From the NCBI GenBank assembly GCA_036652055.1, contig JAVVWP010000004.1:15779-79778 (forward strand): 64,000 bases of DNA, given 5' to 3'. Of this stretch, positions 1 to 8,831 are shown one piece after another. The notes beneath the pieces are model-generated. The model saw only the letters and a list, made by a program, of their open reading frames with translations. It did not search any database and was not told the origin of the DNA. The DNA comes from Fimenecus sp036652055. Lineage in GTDB: Bacteria > Bacillota > Clostridia > Oscillospirales > Acutalibacteraceae. The position numbers and the translations under genes were made by a program. Numbering within the stretch: position 1 is the stretch's first letter; the number at the start of each line of letters is the position of its first letter.

Positions 1-312
1 GTCTTTTAAAGCAATTATCTATCTAAACCCACTGTTACCAATGGGTTTTAGCCACCCGTCGAAGTATTTGCCCAGCTGACAACTTCAGTCGGTGTTGCAT
101 CAGGTAGGGTTTACTTAGCCGTACAGTTACCTGCACGCTGGTGAGCTCTTACCTCGCCTTTCCACCCTTACCACTTTCGTGGCGGTATATCTCTATGCAC
201 TGTCCCGAAGGTCGCCCTTGGCGGCCGTTAGCCGTTACCCTGCTGTGTGATGCTCGGACTTTCCTCACGGATTTTAAGAAAACTTAAATCCCCGCAATTG
301 CTCAGTTTACTC
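1..312 (-). ncRNA. rnpB: RNase P RNA, bacterial type A (3' end truncated by window)
   Basis: Catalytic RNA of ribonuclease P, which trims the 5' leader from pre-tRNAs. On the minus strand the universally conserved segment GAGGAAAGUCCGAGC lies at about 254-268. It is followed by the ACAG...GGUAACGGC core, the GGCGACCUUCGGG region, and near the left edge the AGAUAGAUAAUUG segment that precedes the 3' pairing strand. The conserved 3' end (GACAGAACCCGGCUUA in relatives) begins just outside the window, so the gene is incomplete. The 5' end near 312 is placed from the promoter upstream. Architecture fits type A (ancestral), usual in Clostridia, rather than Bacillus type B. Confidence 0.95.
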
Positions 313-319
313 GTATTTT

Positions 320-348
320 ATTATAATACAAATGTTCGGTAATGTCAA
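320..348 (-). promoter_or_regulatory. Consensus sigma-A promoter of rnpB
   Basis: On the minus strand a perfect TTGACA (343-348) and a perfect TATAAT (320-325) are separated by exactly 17 bases. Transcription would start near 312, at the predicted 5' end of the RNase P RNA. A full-consensus promoter suits an abundant stable RNA. Confidence 0.9.
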
Positions 349-362
349 CTGAATAAAAGTTT

Positions 363-447
363 TTGTCATTCAAAACGCAAGTGAAGAATTGCAAGGTTAC
401 AACGATGATTGCTTAGTGGATGAGATCCTTCGCTGTACTCAGGATAA
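363..447. repeat. Degenerate palindromic intergenic repeat (REP/MITE-like)
   Basis: The left end (GTCATTC...GTGAAGAAT) and right end (GAGATCCTTCGC...ACTCAGGATAAC) are degenerate inverted copies of one another. They resemble the GTCATTCTGAGC...GCGAAGAATCTC segment at about 33929-33954. It lies between rnpB and the clp terminator and has no coding signature. I infer a decayed member of a dispersed palindromic family; copy number elsewhere in the genome is unknown. Confidence 0.5.
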
Positions 448-456
448 CACATTTAG

Positions 457-487
457 AAAAAGCAGTTCTCAGATGAAAACTGCTTTT
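457..487 (-). terminator. Rho-independent terminator after clpE
   Basis: A 10-base-pair stem (AAAAGCAGTT / AACTGCTTTT) with an 11-base loop directly follows the clpE stop codon. On the minus strand it runs into a stretch of five T. It closes the long ruvC-to-clpE gene series. Confidence 0.8.
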
Positions 488-492
488 AATAT

Positions 493-2823
493 TTATTTAA
501 CTTTTAACTCAATTTCGCCATTTTTAACTGACAGTGTAATTGATTTTGTTGGCGTTTCAAAATGTTCAACAAGATATGATGAAATTTTATCTTCAACATT
601 TCTTCTTATAACATTTCTAAGGTCACGAGCCCCTCTGATATTACCGTCCATTTTTGTAACTAACAAACTTGGGACTTCATCTGAATACTTAAATGTAATT
701 GCTTTATCAAAAAGTGCAGTTACAAGGTCTTGGAGCATTAGAACTGCAATTTTTTCATAGTCCTCTTTTGAAAGTTCATTAAAGACAACAACTTCATCAA
801 TTCTTCCGATAAATTCAGGGCGAAGAAATTCATTAAGTGCCTTGACTGCCATTTCTTTTTTAACATCAGATGTGTTTTTGCCAAAGCCTAATGCACTTTC
901 CTTACGCTCACTGCCTGCATTTGAAGTCATTATTATTACTGTATTTGCAAAATTCACTGCTCGACCGTGGGCATCATTGGTTTTGCCCTCATCTAAGATT
1001 TGAAGAAGAATATTCATAACATCTGGGTGAGCTTTTTCAATTTCATCAAAAAGAATTATTGAATAAGGCTTTCTTCTAACCTTTTCTGTTAGCTGCCCCG
1101 CTTCGTCATAACCTACATATCCAGGAGGCGAACCAATTAGTCGAGAGATAGAATGTTTTTCCATAAATTCTGACATATCAAATCTTATAAGAGTTTCTGG
1201 AGTATCAAAAAGTTCTGCTGACAACAGCTTTACAAGCTCTGTTTTGCCCACACCTGTTGGACCAACAAAAATAAAAGATGCAGGTCTTTTTTGCAGGCTA
1301 AGCTGAACACGGCTACGCTTAATTGCCGCTGCGACAAGCATAACTGCATTGTCTTGACCGATTAAATGCTCTTTAAGCCTATTTTCAAGCCCTGAAAGTC
1401 GCTTTAAATCGCCCTCCATAACCTTTGATGATGGAATTCCTGTCCACAAATTTATAACCTTTGCAAGGTCATCTGCTGTAACCGCATTATCTTTTGCTTT
1501 TAAGGCAAGACCATCTTCAAGACCTTGTTCTGAAAGGATTTCTGCTCTTACTCTTGCAAGCTCCTCATAATCTGGAGTCTGCGTTTCTACCATTAAGTCT
1601 TCTTCATCTTTTTTAAGTGATGATAGTTTTTTAAGAAATTTTTCATAATCGCTGATTGATTTATTACGAAGGTTTGCACAAGTACAAGCTTCATCAAGCA
1701 AATCTATTGCTTTATCGGGCAAAAATCTATCAGTTATATATCTTTCTGAAAGCGTAACTGCTTTATAAACAAGTGCATCACTGATTTCGACTTTATGAAA
1801 TTCCTCATAATATTTTTTTATTCCGAGAAGCATATCATAGGTATCATTTATTGATGGTTCTTCAATTTTTACAGGCTGAAAACGCCTTTCAAGAGCAGCA
1901 TCTTTTTCAATATGCTTTCTGTATTCATTAAAAGTAGTTGCACCGATAACCTGAATTTCTCCACGAGAAAGTGCTGGCTTTAAAATATTGGCTGCATTCA
2001 TCGTTCCCTCTGAATCGCCCGTGCCAACAAGATTATGGACTTCATCAATAAACAATATGATGTTGCCTTCATTTTTAACTTCATCAATAAGCCCTTTAAT
2101 ACGGCTTTCAAATTGACCTCTGAACTGAGTTCCTGCAACAAGTGCAGTAAGGTCAAGAAGATGAATTTCTTTGTCGGCAATTTTTGCAGGAACGCTGCCT
2201 TCTGCAATTCTTAGTGCAAGCCCCTCGGCAATAGCTGTTTTACCAACACCAGGCTCACCAATAAGGCAAGGGTTGTTTTTTGTTCTTCTGCAAAGAATTT
2301 GAATTGTTCTATATATTTCTTCATCACGACCGATAATTTTATCAAGCTTATTATCTCTTGCTCGCTCGGTTAAATCAGTGCAATAAAGATTTAAATATTT
2401 TCTCTTTTTGTTTTTTGCTCCCTGCTTTTTCTTTGACTTTTTTTCTTCTTTATTATCGGTTTGTACAGTAGCGATTAATTGCCTATCGTCATCGTCTTGT
2501 TCATCATCATCAATTTCATCGCTTTCGCTTTTTCCATTTGGGAACATTCCTTGTAAAAATGACAATGGCAATGCACCGCCGGGCTGAAAGTTTTCGTCGC
2601 CCTCCATACCGTCCATCATCTGTTCCATTTGGGCTGCAACATCTTTCATCTCGTCTTCAGAAATTCCCATCTGCTCCATTATTTGCTTGACAGGACCGAT
2701 ATTTAGCTCCATTGCACATTTAATGCAAAGTCCCTCGTTGGTGGTTTTGTCACCCTCAACTTTTGAAATAAAAAACACAGCAGGGTTCTTTTTACATCTA
2801 CTGCAAATCATATTATTATTCAT
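493..2823 (-). CDS. clpE: ClpE-like AAA+ unfoldase with N-terminal zinc finger
   Basis: 776-residue HSP100/Clp ATPase that would unfold substrates for ClpP. The N-terminus is a four-cysteine zinc finger (C7, C10, C33, C36), as in ClpE and McsA, in place of the usual double Clp N domain. A very acidic, then lysine-rich linker follows (about residues 100-142). AAA module 1 has Walker A at 189-196 and Walker B at 256-261. A short middle domain lies around 390-435. AAA module 2 has Walker A at 521-528 and the FDEIEKAHPD Walker B near 592. An LGF loop at 645-647 is the type that docks on ClpP. It starts 3 bases after pgsA and has a GAGGA ribosome-binding site. ClpE is the best match; a ClpC variant is the alternative. 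No CtsR gene is visible nearby. Confidence 0.88.
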   Translation of the reverse strand: MNNNMICSRCKKNPAVFFISKVEGDKTTNEGLCIKCAMELNIGPVKQIMEQMGISEDEMKDVAAQMEQMMDGMEGDENFQPGGALPLSFLQGMFPNGKSESDEIDDDEQDDDDRQLIATVQTDNKEEKKSKKKQGAKNKKRKYLNLYCTDLTERARDNKLDKIIGRDEEIYRTIQILCRRTKNNPCLIGEPGVGKTAIAEGLALRIAEGSVPAKIADKEIHLLDLTALVAGTQFRGQFESRIKGLIDEVKNEGNIILFIDEVHNLVGTGDSEGTMNAANILKPALSRGEIQVIGATTFNEYRKHIEKDAALERRFQPVKIEEPSINDTYDMLLGIKKYYEEFHKVEISDALVYKAVTLSERYITDRFLPDKAIDLLDEACTCANLRNKSISDYEKFLKKLSSLKKDEEDLMVETQTPDYEELARVRAEILSEQGLEDGLALKAKDNAVTADDLAKVINLWTGIPSSKVMEGDLKRLSGLENRLKEHLIGQDNAVMLVAAAIKRSRVQLSLQKRPASFIFVGPTGVGKTELVKLLSAELFDTPETLIRFDMSEFMEKHSISRLIGSPPGYVGYDEAGQLTEKVRRKPYSIILFDEIEKAHPDVMNILLQILDEGKTNDAHGRAVNFANTVIIMTSNAGSERKESALGFGKNTSDVKKEMAVKALNEFLRPEFIGRIDEVVVFNELSKEDYEKIAVLMLQDLVTALFDKAITFKYSDEVPSLLVTKMDGNIRGARDLRNVIRRNVEDKISSYLVEHFETPTKSITLSVKNGEIELKVK

Positions 2824-2826
2824 TCG

Positions 2827-3453
2827 TTAGTTTTCCTCTTTCTTTTTGCTTTCTTTGAACTGCTTTATTGTACCTGGGATATAGCTTAAAAGAGCCACTA
2901 ATGTAAGTATTGCTGATATTATTACAAGTGCTATCATTACGGATTTAGGCAAAACAAAGAACGAAGTTAAAGCGCCGATTTCTGGTCCAAAAGCGATAAT
3001 AGTACACATTACAGCATAAAATACCATTGTTGCTACCTTACCATAAATTTCAGCTGCTGACGGGCGAAGCCCCATAAATATCATAATTGCCCCGACTACT
3101 ACCATTAATGCTTCTTTAAACAGGAAGAACATAAATACCCATTTAAACCATTTCATTGTAGGATCGGTTGACTTTCCAAAATAAAAGAATAACACAACTG
3201 CTATGGTGATTTGTGTCAATTTATCTGCAATAGGGTCAAGCATTTTTCCAAGTTCACTGATTTGATTAAATCTTCTTGCGATTTTTCCATCAAAAAAGTC
3301 TGTAAGCCCTGAAATAAACAGGACAACTACTGCCCAAAAAATTTTACCATCATAAAAAAGCACTCCAAAAACAGGAATTAATGCAATCCTTATAACACAT
3401 AGTAGATTTGGAATTGTAAGTGACCCCTTGAACAAGTTTTTAAAATTTTCCAT
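2827..3453 (-). CDS. pgsA: CDP-diacylglycerol-glycerol-3-phosphate 3-phosphatidyltransferase
   Basis: Integral membrane enzyme making phosphatidylglycerophosphate, the committed step to phosphatidylglycerol and cardiolipin. The CDP-alcohol phosphotransferase signature DxxDGxxAR...GxxxDxxxD is complete, with D52, D55, G56, R60, G69, D73 and D77. Several hydrophobic segments span the 208 residues, normal length for the family. It lies between cvpA and clpE in the same series and is surely cotranscribed. The nearby ruvCAB, truA and cvpA suggest general housekeeping expression. Pathway specificity (glycerol phosphate rather than another alcohol) is from family resemblance. Confidence 0.9.
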   Translation of the reverse strand: MENFKNLFKGSLTIPNLLCVIRIALIPVFGVLFYDGKIFWAVVVLFISGLTDFFDGKIARRFNQISELGKMLDPIADKLTQITIAVVLFFYFGKSTDPTMKWFKWVFMFFLFKEALMVVVGAIMIFMGLRPSAAEIYGKVATMVFYAVMCTIIAFGPEIGALTSFFVLPKSVMIALVIISAILTLVALLSYIPGTIKQFKESKKKEEN

Positions 3454-3470
3454 TATAATTTTCCCCTTAA

Positions 3471-4172
3471 TTATTTTTTAAACATCTCAATTGGATTTAC
3501 ATCATTGCAAAGTGCAACTATTTTTGATGAATTAACTGCTGATTTTATTGCTTCGTTTGTCTTTGGTGCTATAAAAGTTAAAGCTGAACAAATAAACACA
3601 AGAATTAGCATTCCTTTAGCAGCACCAAAAATTGCACCCAAAAGCATATTTACAGGTTTTATTAAAGGCAGCTTAAACATCTTATTAATACCTCTTGCAG
3701 CAAATTTAAGTATAAACCCTAAAAGCACACAGAGAACTATAAATACTATGCTTTTCATAACAGTTACAACAATAGGTTTTGCAACTTTTTCTTCAAGCTC
3801 ATTAGCTATATTAGAATTTGAAAGATCTGCTGACAATATTTTTTGCGAAAGCTCGCCAACATCTATACCAACTTTTTTTGCATAAGACGAATAAAATGAT
3901 GGGATTGAGTCTAATATTGCTGAAGCTTTTTTAGCATAGGTTACACCCTCAGCATTATTTGGAAGTTTTTCCTCAATACTTGATTGTATATTTTTTCCCA
4001 TAAAGCCATCATAAATTGCGGTTGAAAATGGAGCTGCAAGCTGAAAGGCAAGAACTATTGCTAAAATAAAAGCAGCAACTTCAAGTATTGAAAGAACAAA
4101 TCCTTTTTTAGCGGCAAAAATTACTATTGCCAAAAATACTACTGCTAATATTACATCAATTATGATATTCAT
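3471..4172 (-). CDS. CvpA family membrane protein
   Basis: Multi-spanning membrane protein of the CvpA family, named for a role in colicin V production in E. coli; its function in Firmicutes is not established. The 233 residues have hydrophobic N-terminal segments (about 1-50), a polar central region, and further hydrophobic segments after about residue 130. I chose the ATG at 4172 because GGAGG sits 8 bases upstream on the minus strand. The longer reading frame needs a TTG eight codons earlier with no ribosome-binding site. It lies between the DUF5711 gene and pgsA. Confidence 0.8.
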   Translation of the reverse strand: MNIIIDVILAVVFLAIVIFAAKKGFVLSILEVAAFILAIVLAFQLAAPFSTAIYDGFMGKNIQSSIEEKLPNNAEGVTYAKKASAILDSIPSFYSSYAKKVGIDVGELSQKILSADLSNSNIANELEEKVAKPIVVTVMKSIVFIVLCVLLGFILKFAARGINKMFKLPLIKPVNMLLGAIFGAAKGMLILVFICSALTFIAPKTNEAIKSAVNSSKIVALCNDVNPIEMFKK

Positions 4173-4215
4173 AAATTTTGACCTCCGTATGAACAAATTA
4201 TTTTTTTAATTAAAA

Positions 4216-5469
4216 CTATGCAATTGCTTTTTCCGTAGACTGCGAAGATGTAGTTTCATTTAGAACATTTTTTTCGGTATGCTTCTCTTTTTCTCCGATT
4301 GTTCTATAACAATCAATTTTGCTTGTAGTCCATTCATATGTGTATGTACCTAAAGTAAATACTTTTATTCCGTCGCTCTCTACCTCCATTCTTCCTATTT
4401 CTTTTCCTTTTCGATTGTAATTAATAATTTCATTATCAGTTAAAATCGAAATATTACTACCATCAGTAGAAACACTTCTTATTCCTTTATTGATTTCGGT
4501 TTCAAAAAGCAAAGTGCCTTTTTTATTGTATACCTTAACTATTTTTGATGTTGCACTTCCATATTTTGAAAGCACACAAACGCTTATATTGCTGTCACTT
4601 GTGCATATTCTTGATAAAGTATTGAGGCTTAAATCCTCTTCTTTTTTATCTTTTAAATTATTAAGCAGGCAAAAGGTTTTTTCACCAGTTATTAAAAGAT
4701 TATTGCCATATAAAAATTCGACCTTTGAAATGATTTTTCCTGCAAAATCCAATTGATTTATAGGCTCTGCATAGGCAAAATCAAACACTACAACTTTTGT
4801 ATAAAGCTCTCCATTTTCAGCACCAACTAAAATTACTGCCGCCTTTTTTCCATTGTCTGATATATCAATTCCTATTATATTTTCTTTTGCACATGCCCAA
4901 CGAAAAACCTCTTTTTGGTTTTTATCTAATACAATTAATTCAGAAACAGATGCTTCACCTCTAACTGCAAGCCCTATTGTACCATTTCTTCCAATTGCTC
5001 CAGTTAATATCTTTTGTTTGGTTTTACCTTCATATAGCACCTTTGTTTTTGACTGAACTCTATATGAGGTTTCGCCGACATCAATCATTAACGCTCGTGA
5101 ACCAACGCTGTCAACTATCGGATTTGAATATGTGTGCTGAAGCGTTGAAACACGCCTTGCCGTGCTATCAAGCACAATCGTGCTATCGTTTGCGAGAATT
5201 AAAAAGTCTGAACCTATTGGTTTAATATCGTTTGCTGATAAATTTTCAAAATAATAAGGGTATCCGTTTCCTCTTTTTGTTCCGGAAATCACTGAATTAA
5301 CATAATCGCCTACACTTGAAAAAGTGATGTTTCCAAAAGTGTCCGCCGCTATAAAAAGAAGCACAAGCATTACAAGAATAACAGAAACTGCTTTTATGAT
5401 TTTTATAAGCGGTTCTTGATTTTTTGTAGTTTTTTTCTTTTTAGTGGTTTTGTTTTTACCCTCTGCCAT
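4216..5469 (-). CDS. DUF5711 family membrane-anchored beta-propeller-like protein
   Basis: 417 residues: a lysine/threonine-rich cytoplasmic N-terminus (1-23), one transmembrane helix (about 24-42), and a long extracytoplasmic part. That part has repeated short beta-strand patterns and many hydrophobic-polar alternations, suggesting a beta-propeller. The layout matches the clostridial DUF5711 family, whose function is unknown. The final 30 residues are Thr/Ser/Glu-rich. It lies 13 bases downstream of truA and upstream of cvpA, with an AAGGA site. The propeller fold is an inference from the repeat pattern. Confidence 0.7.
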   Translation of the reverse strand: MAEGKNKTTKKKKTTKNQEPLIKIIKAVSVILVMLVLLFIAADTFGNITFSSVGDYVNSVISGTKRGNGYPYYFENLSANDIKPIGSDFLILANDSTIVLDSTARRVSTLQHTYSNPIVDSVGSRALMIDVGETSYRVQSKTKVLYEGKTKQKILTGAIGRNGTIGLAVRGEASVSELIVLDKNQKEVFRWACAKENIIGIDISDNGKKAAVILVGAENGELYTKVVVFDFAYAEPINQLDFAGKIISKVEFLYGNNLLITGEKTFCLLNNLKDKKEEDLSLNTLSRICTSDSNISVCVLSKYGSATSKIVKVYNKKGTLLFETEINKGIRSVSTDGSNISILTDNEIINYNRKGKEIGRMEVESDGIKVFTLGTYTYEWTTSKIDCYRTIGEKEKHTEKNVLNETTSSQSTEKAIA

Positions 5470-5482
5470 TATTTATCAATCC

Positions 5483-6229
5483 TTAATTATAATTAACTTT
5501 ATTAAGATATAACCCTTCAGGCGGAGCTGTTGCCCCTGCATTGTTTCTGTTTTTGGATTTAATTATATTTTGTATTTGGTTTCTCTTGATTTTTCCGCTG
5601 TTAATATCTAAAAGAGTTCCAACCATAATCCTAACCATATTATATAAAAAGCCATCACCTAAAAAGGTTATTTCTATTATATCACCTTTTCGCTCGATTT
5701 TGGCATCTTTTATTTCTCTTACCTTATCATCAACGCTGCTTCCTGCGGCACAAAATGCTGAAAAGTCATTAATTCCTATAAATGCTTTGATTTCTTCGTT
5801 TAACATATTAGCATCTATCGGATATGAATAAAAATATGCTCTGTTTTCATAAAAAGGATTTCTGTAATCAGTATTTAAAATTAAATATTTATATTCCTTT
5901 GATATACAGTCATACCTTGCGTGAAATTCAAGCGGAACTTCGCCACAAAATTTAACTGAAATATCATTAGGCAAAAGTGCATTAAGTGCCTTTTTTAATT
6001 TTTCGGGTTTAATATCTTTTTCAGTTTTCATATTACAACAAAACATATTTGCGTGAACCTTGCTGTCTGTTCTGCTACATCCAACTATATTTTCTCGCTT
6101 GCCCAATATTTTTTCAACTGCGTCTTGAAGAGTACTTTGAACAGTAACGGCATTTTCTTGAACTTGCCATCCATGATAATTTGAGCCATCATACATAAGT
6201 GCGATTAAAAAATTTTTCACTAAAGCCAC
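5483..6229 (-). CDS. truA: tRNA pseudouridine(38-40) synthase TruA
   Basis: Converts uridines 38-40 in the tRNA anticodon stem-loop to pseudouridine. The catalytic motif is CSRTDSKVHA around residues 51-60, with the essential Asp at 55. The usual GRTDAGVHA is altered at three positions but keeps Arg-Thr-Asp and Val-His. Length (248) is typical. The C-terminal FLYNMVRIMVGTL motif near residues 193-207 is also diagnostic. It follows ecfT; the ecfA-ecfT-truA order is common in Firmicutes. Confidence 0.93.
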   Translation of the reverse strand: MALVKNFLIALMYDGSNYHGWQVQENAVTVQSTLQDAVEKILGKRENIVGCSRTDSKVHANMFCCNMKTEKDIKPEKLKKALNALLPNDISVKFCGEVPLEFHARYDCISKEYKYLILNTDYRNPFYENRAYFYSYPIDANMLNEEIKAFIGINDFSAFCAAGSSVDDKVREIKDAKIERKGDIIEITFLGDGFLYNMVRIMVGTLLDINSGKIKRNQIQNIIKSKNRNNAGATAPPEGLYLNKVNYN

Positions 6230-6255
6230 CTATTATGCAAACTATGCAATCCTTT

Positions 6256-7071
6256 TTATATTATCGCCGGTATATAAATATTTGAAACAATTATTCCTGC
6301 AATCAGTGCTATCATTAAAAACATTGAAAGATAATCCCTAAAAGCTAATTTCATTATTTTAAGCCTTGTTCTGCCCTCGCCACCTCTATAACATCTACAT
6401 TCCATTGCAAATGCAAGCTCATACGCTCTCCTAAAAGAGTTTATGAATAAAGGAATGAAAATAGGTATTAATGCTTTTGCTCGTTTTATTATACTACCTG
6501 TGTCAATATCAGCTCCCCTTGCTTTTTGTGCTGACATTATTTTGTCAACCTCATCAATTAAGGTTGGGATAAATCTAAGTGCTATCGTCATCATCATTGC
6601 TATTGAATGCACATTGATTTTTAGGTGATTTAGCGGTGAAAAAAGCCTTTCAATTGCATCTGTTAGAAGCGTTGGAGAAGTGGTATAGGTTAGCATTGAG
6701 CTTGAAACTACAAGAAGTGCTATACGCACTGTTGTGAACACAGCCATATAAACGCCGCCACTTGTGACTTTAAAGCCACCCATTTGCAACCAAATATCAC
6801 CCGACTTATTGTAAAATATTTGAAGAACAGAAGTTATTGCAACTAATATAAAGATAGGTTTTACACTTTTATAAATCAGCTTTGGAGATATTTTTGAAAT
6901 GAGAACTATTGTAAGAAGTATTGCGGCAATAACACCGAGTGCAACAAAATTTTTGCAAACAAAAACAATTATAATATATGCAAAGGTTAATACAAGCTTT
7001 ATTCTTGGATCTAATTTATGCACAGGCGAATTTCCTGGGAAAAACTGACCGATAGTAATATCTTTAATCAT
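6256..7071 (-). CDS. ecfT: ECF transporter transmembrane component EcfT
   Basis: Membrane scaffold of a group II energy-coupling factor transporter. It joins the two ATPases to interchangeable substrate-binding S components for vitamin or metal uptake. The family N-terminal motif G-x-S-x-x-H-x-LDPR-x-K-L lies at about 13-27. Hydrophobic helices follow. Two cytoplasmic coupling motifs are visible: QKARGAD near 182 and AMECRCYRGGEGR near 222. The start overlaps the end of ecfA2 by 4 bases, indicating translational coupling. No S component lies in the window, so the substrate cannot be named. Confidence 0.93.
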   Translation of the reverse strand: MIKDITIGQFFPGNSPVHKLDPRIKLVLTFAYIIIVFVCKNFVALGVIAAILLTIVLISKISPKLIYKSVKPIFILVAITSVLQIFYNKSGDIWLQMGGFKVTSGGVYMAVFTTVRIALLVVSSSMLTYTTSPTLLTDAIERLFSPLNHLKINVHSIAMMMTIALRFIPTLIDEVDKIMSAQKARGADIDTGSIIKRAKALIPIFIPLFINSFRRAYELAFAMECRCYRGGEGRTRLKIMKLAFRDYLSMFLMIALIAGIIVSNIYIPAII

Positions 7072-7934
7072 TGCTTTACTCCCCCTTCTCGAAGGAGCTT
7101 TAAAAGCTCTTGCTTTGCTTTTTCAAGAGTATATATATCGGTTCTAACTGGAATGCCTGCTTTTTTTATATTCATAAATATTTTAGTGACTTCTGGAACA
7201 TTAAGCCCGATTTCTGTAAGTCTTTCAACTTTTTCAAAAACTTCATTAACTGTTCCAAAAAATTCAACGCTTGATTTATTCATAACAAGAACTTTTGAGG
7301 CAATTTTTGCAACATCTTCCATACTGTGAGAAACAATTATTATTGTACTGCCTGTTTCAATTCTGTATTCTTCTATCATTTTTGAAATTTTATCTCTGCC
7401 TTTTGGATCAAGACCTGCTGTTGGCTCATCTAAAATAAGAATTTCAGGTTCCATTGCCATAACGCCTGCAATTGCAGCACGCCTTTTTTCGCCACCCGAC
7501 AAGTCAAATGGTGACTTATTTAACATTTCAGATTTCATACCAACAAATTCAGCTGCTCTTTTTACATTCATATCAACTTGCTCGGCTGACAGCCCCATAT
7601 TATGAGGTCCAAAAGCTATATCTTTGTATACGGTACTTTCAAAAAGCTGATATTCGGGATATTGAAAGCAAAGCCCCACTTTAAATCGTGTTTGCCTTGT
7701 AACTTCTTTGCTTGAATGAATGTCAACTCCATCTAAAAGCACCTTGCCTGTTGTTGGCTTTAAAAGTCCGTTCAAATGCTGAACGAGCGTGCTTTTTCCT
7801 GAACCTGTATGGCCAATTATGCCAATGAGTTCACCTTTTTCAATTTTTATATTTATATTTTCAATAGCAGTAACCTTAAATGGCGTGCCATCTGAATAAA
7901 CATATGATAAATTCTGCGTTTCCAATAATGCCAT
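7068..7934 (-). CDS. ecfA2: ECF transporter ATP-binding protein EcfA2
   Basis: Second ABC ATPase of the ECF module. It shows Walker A GHTGSGKST near residue 41, Q-loop region CFQYPEYQLFE, signature LSGGEKRR and Walker B ILILDEPTAGLDP, with the switch His in IIVSHSMED. The YPEYQLF Q-loop distinguishes EcfA2 from EcfA1 (NPDNQIVA). At 288 residues its length is normal. It overlaps ecfT by 4 bases and shares one base with the end of ecfA1. Confidence 0.93.
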   Translation of the reverse strand: MALLETQNLSYVYSDGTPFKVTAIENINIKIEKGELIGIIGHTGSGKSTLVQHLNGLLKPTTGKVLLDGVDIHSSKEVTRQTRFKVGLCFQYPEYQLFESTVYKDIAFGPHNMGLSAEQVDMNVKRAAEFVGMKSEMLNKSPFDLSGGEKRRAAIAGVMAMEPEILILDEPTAGLDPKGRDKISKMIEEYRIETGSTIIIVSHSMEDVAKIASKVLVMNKSSVEFFGTVNEVFEKVERLTEIGLNVPEVTKIFMNIKKAGIPVRTDIYTLEKAKQELLKLLREGGVKQ

Positions 7935-8794
7935 TATTTTTCTCCGAGTAATTCTATAATTTTTTGTGAAAATTCGTCTGCTGTTAATATGTCTTTTGGA
8001 ATTTTTATTCCTTCTTTAATTAACATTGCTGATAGCTGCGTTGCAATTGGAACATCAAGACCTACTGATTTTATTAAATCTGACTTTGAAAACACTTCTT
8101 TTGGTGTTCCGTCAAGAATAACTTTTGCATTATCCATAACTATTACCCTATTTGACAACGCCGCTTCCTCCATAAAATGAGTGATAAAAACTATTGTTAT
8201 TCCCATTTCACGATTTAGCTTGAAAATTGTATCTAATACCTCTTGCCGCCCTCTTGGATCAAGCATTGCAGTCGGCTCGTCAAGAACTATACACTTTGGA
8301 AGCATTGCAATTATTCCTGCAATCGCCACTCTCTGCTTTTGACCGCCTGATAGCTTGTGTGGCTCGTGACCTCTGAATTCATACATTCCAACAGCTTTAA
8401 GAGCATCGTCAACTCTCTGGCGTATTTCTGCCTGTGGCACGCCCAAATTTTCAGGCCCGAAAGCAACATCTTCTTCAACAATTGTTGCTACTATTTGATT
8501 GTCAGGATTTTGAAAGACAACGCCAACAGTTTTTCTAATGTCATAAGATAAATCCTCATTTGAGGTATCCATTCCATCAACTATTACTTTTCCGCTTTCA
8601 GGAATTAAAATCGAATTTGAAAGCTTTGCAAGCGTTGATTTTCCCGAACCATTATGACCTAAAATAGCTACAAAATCGCCTTTTTTTATATTAATGCTAA
8701 CATCATTTACAGCAAGTGGGAGCTTTTTTTCGCCCTCATCTTCCTCATAACGATAGCATACATTTTGAAATTCAATTATATTTTCGTTTGGCAT
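7934..8794 (-). CDS. ecfA1: ECF transporter ATP-binding protein EcfA1
   Basis: First ABC ATPase of the ECF module. It shows Walker A GHNGSGKST near residue 44, Q-loop segment FQNPDNQIVA, signature LSGGQKQR, Walker B CIVLDEPTAMLDP and switch His in VFITHFMEE. A C-terminal extension of about 60 residues is typical of EcfA proteins and contacts the partner ATPase. It is the first of three ECF genes (ecfA1-ecfA2-ecfT) and starts 37 bases after the upstream methyltransferase, with no terminator between them. Confidence 0.93.
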   Translation of the reverse strand: MPNENIIEFQNVCYRYEEDEGEKKLPLAVNDVSINIKKGDFVAILGHNGSGKSTLAKLSNSILIPESGKVIVDGMDTSNEDLSYDIRKTVGVVFQNPDNQIVATIVEEDVAFGPENLGVPQAEIRQRVDDALKAVGMYEFRGHEPHKLSGGQKQRVAIAGIIAMLPKCIVLDEPTAMLDPRGRQEVLDTIFKLNREMGITIVFITHFMEEAALSNRVIVMDNAKVILDGTPKEVFSKSDLIKSVGLDVPIATQLSAMLIKEGIKIPKDILTADEFSQKIIELLGEK

Positions 8795-8831
8795 AATTTG
8801 TTTCCTTAATTCTTTTTTTGTATCTATTTTA

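Noticed and set aside
389..760. Plus-strand frame of 123 codons between rnpB and the 3' end of clpE
   Set aside because: It lies over the palindromic repeat, the clpE terminator and antisense to the clpE C-terminus, with no ribosome-binding site and no recognisable domain.
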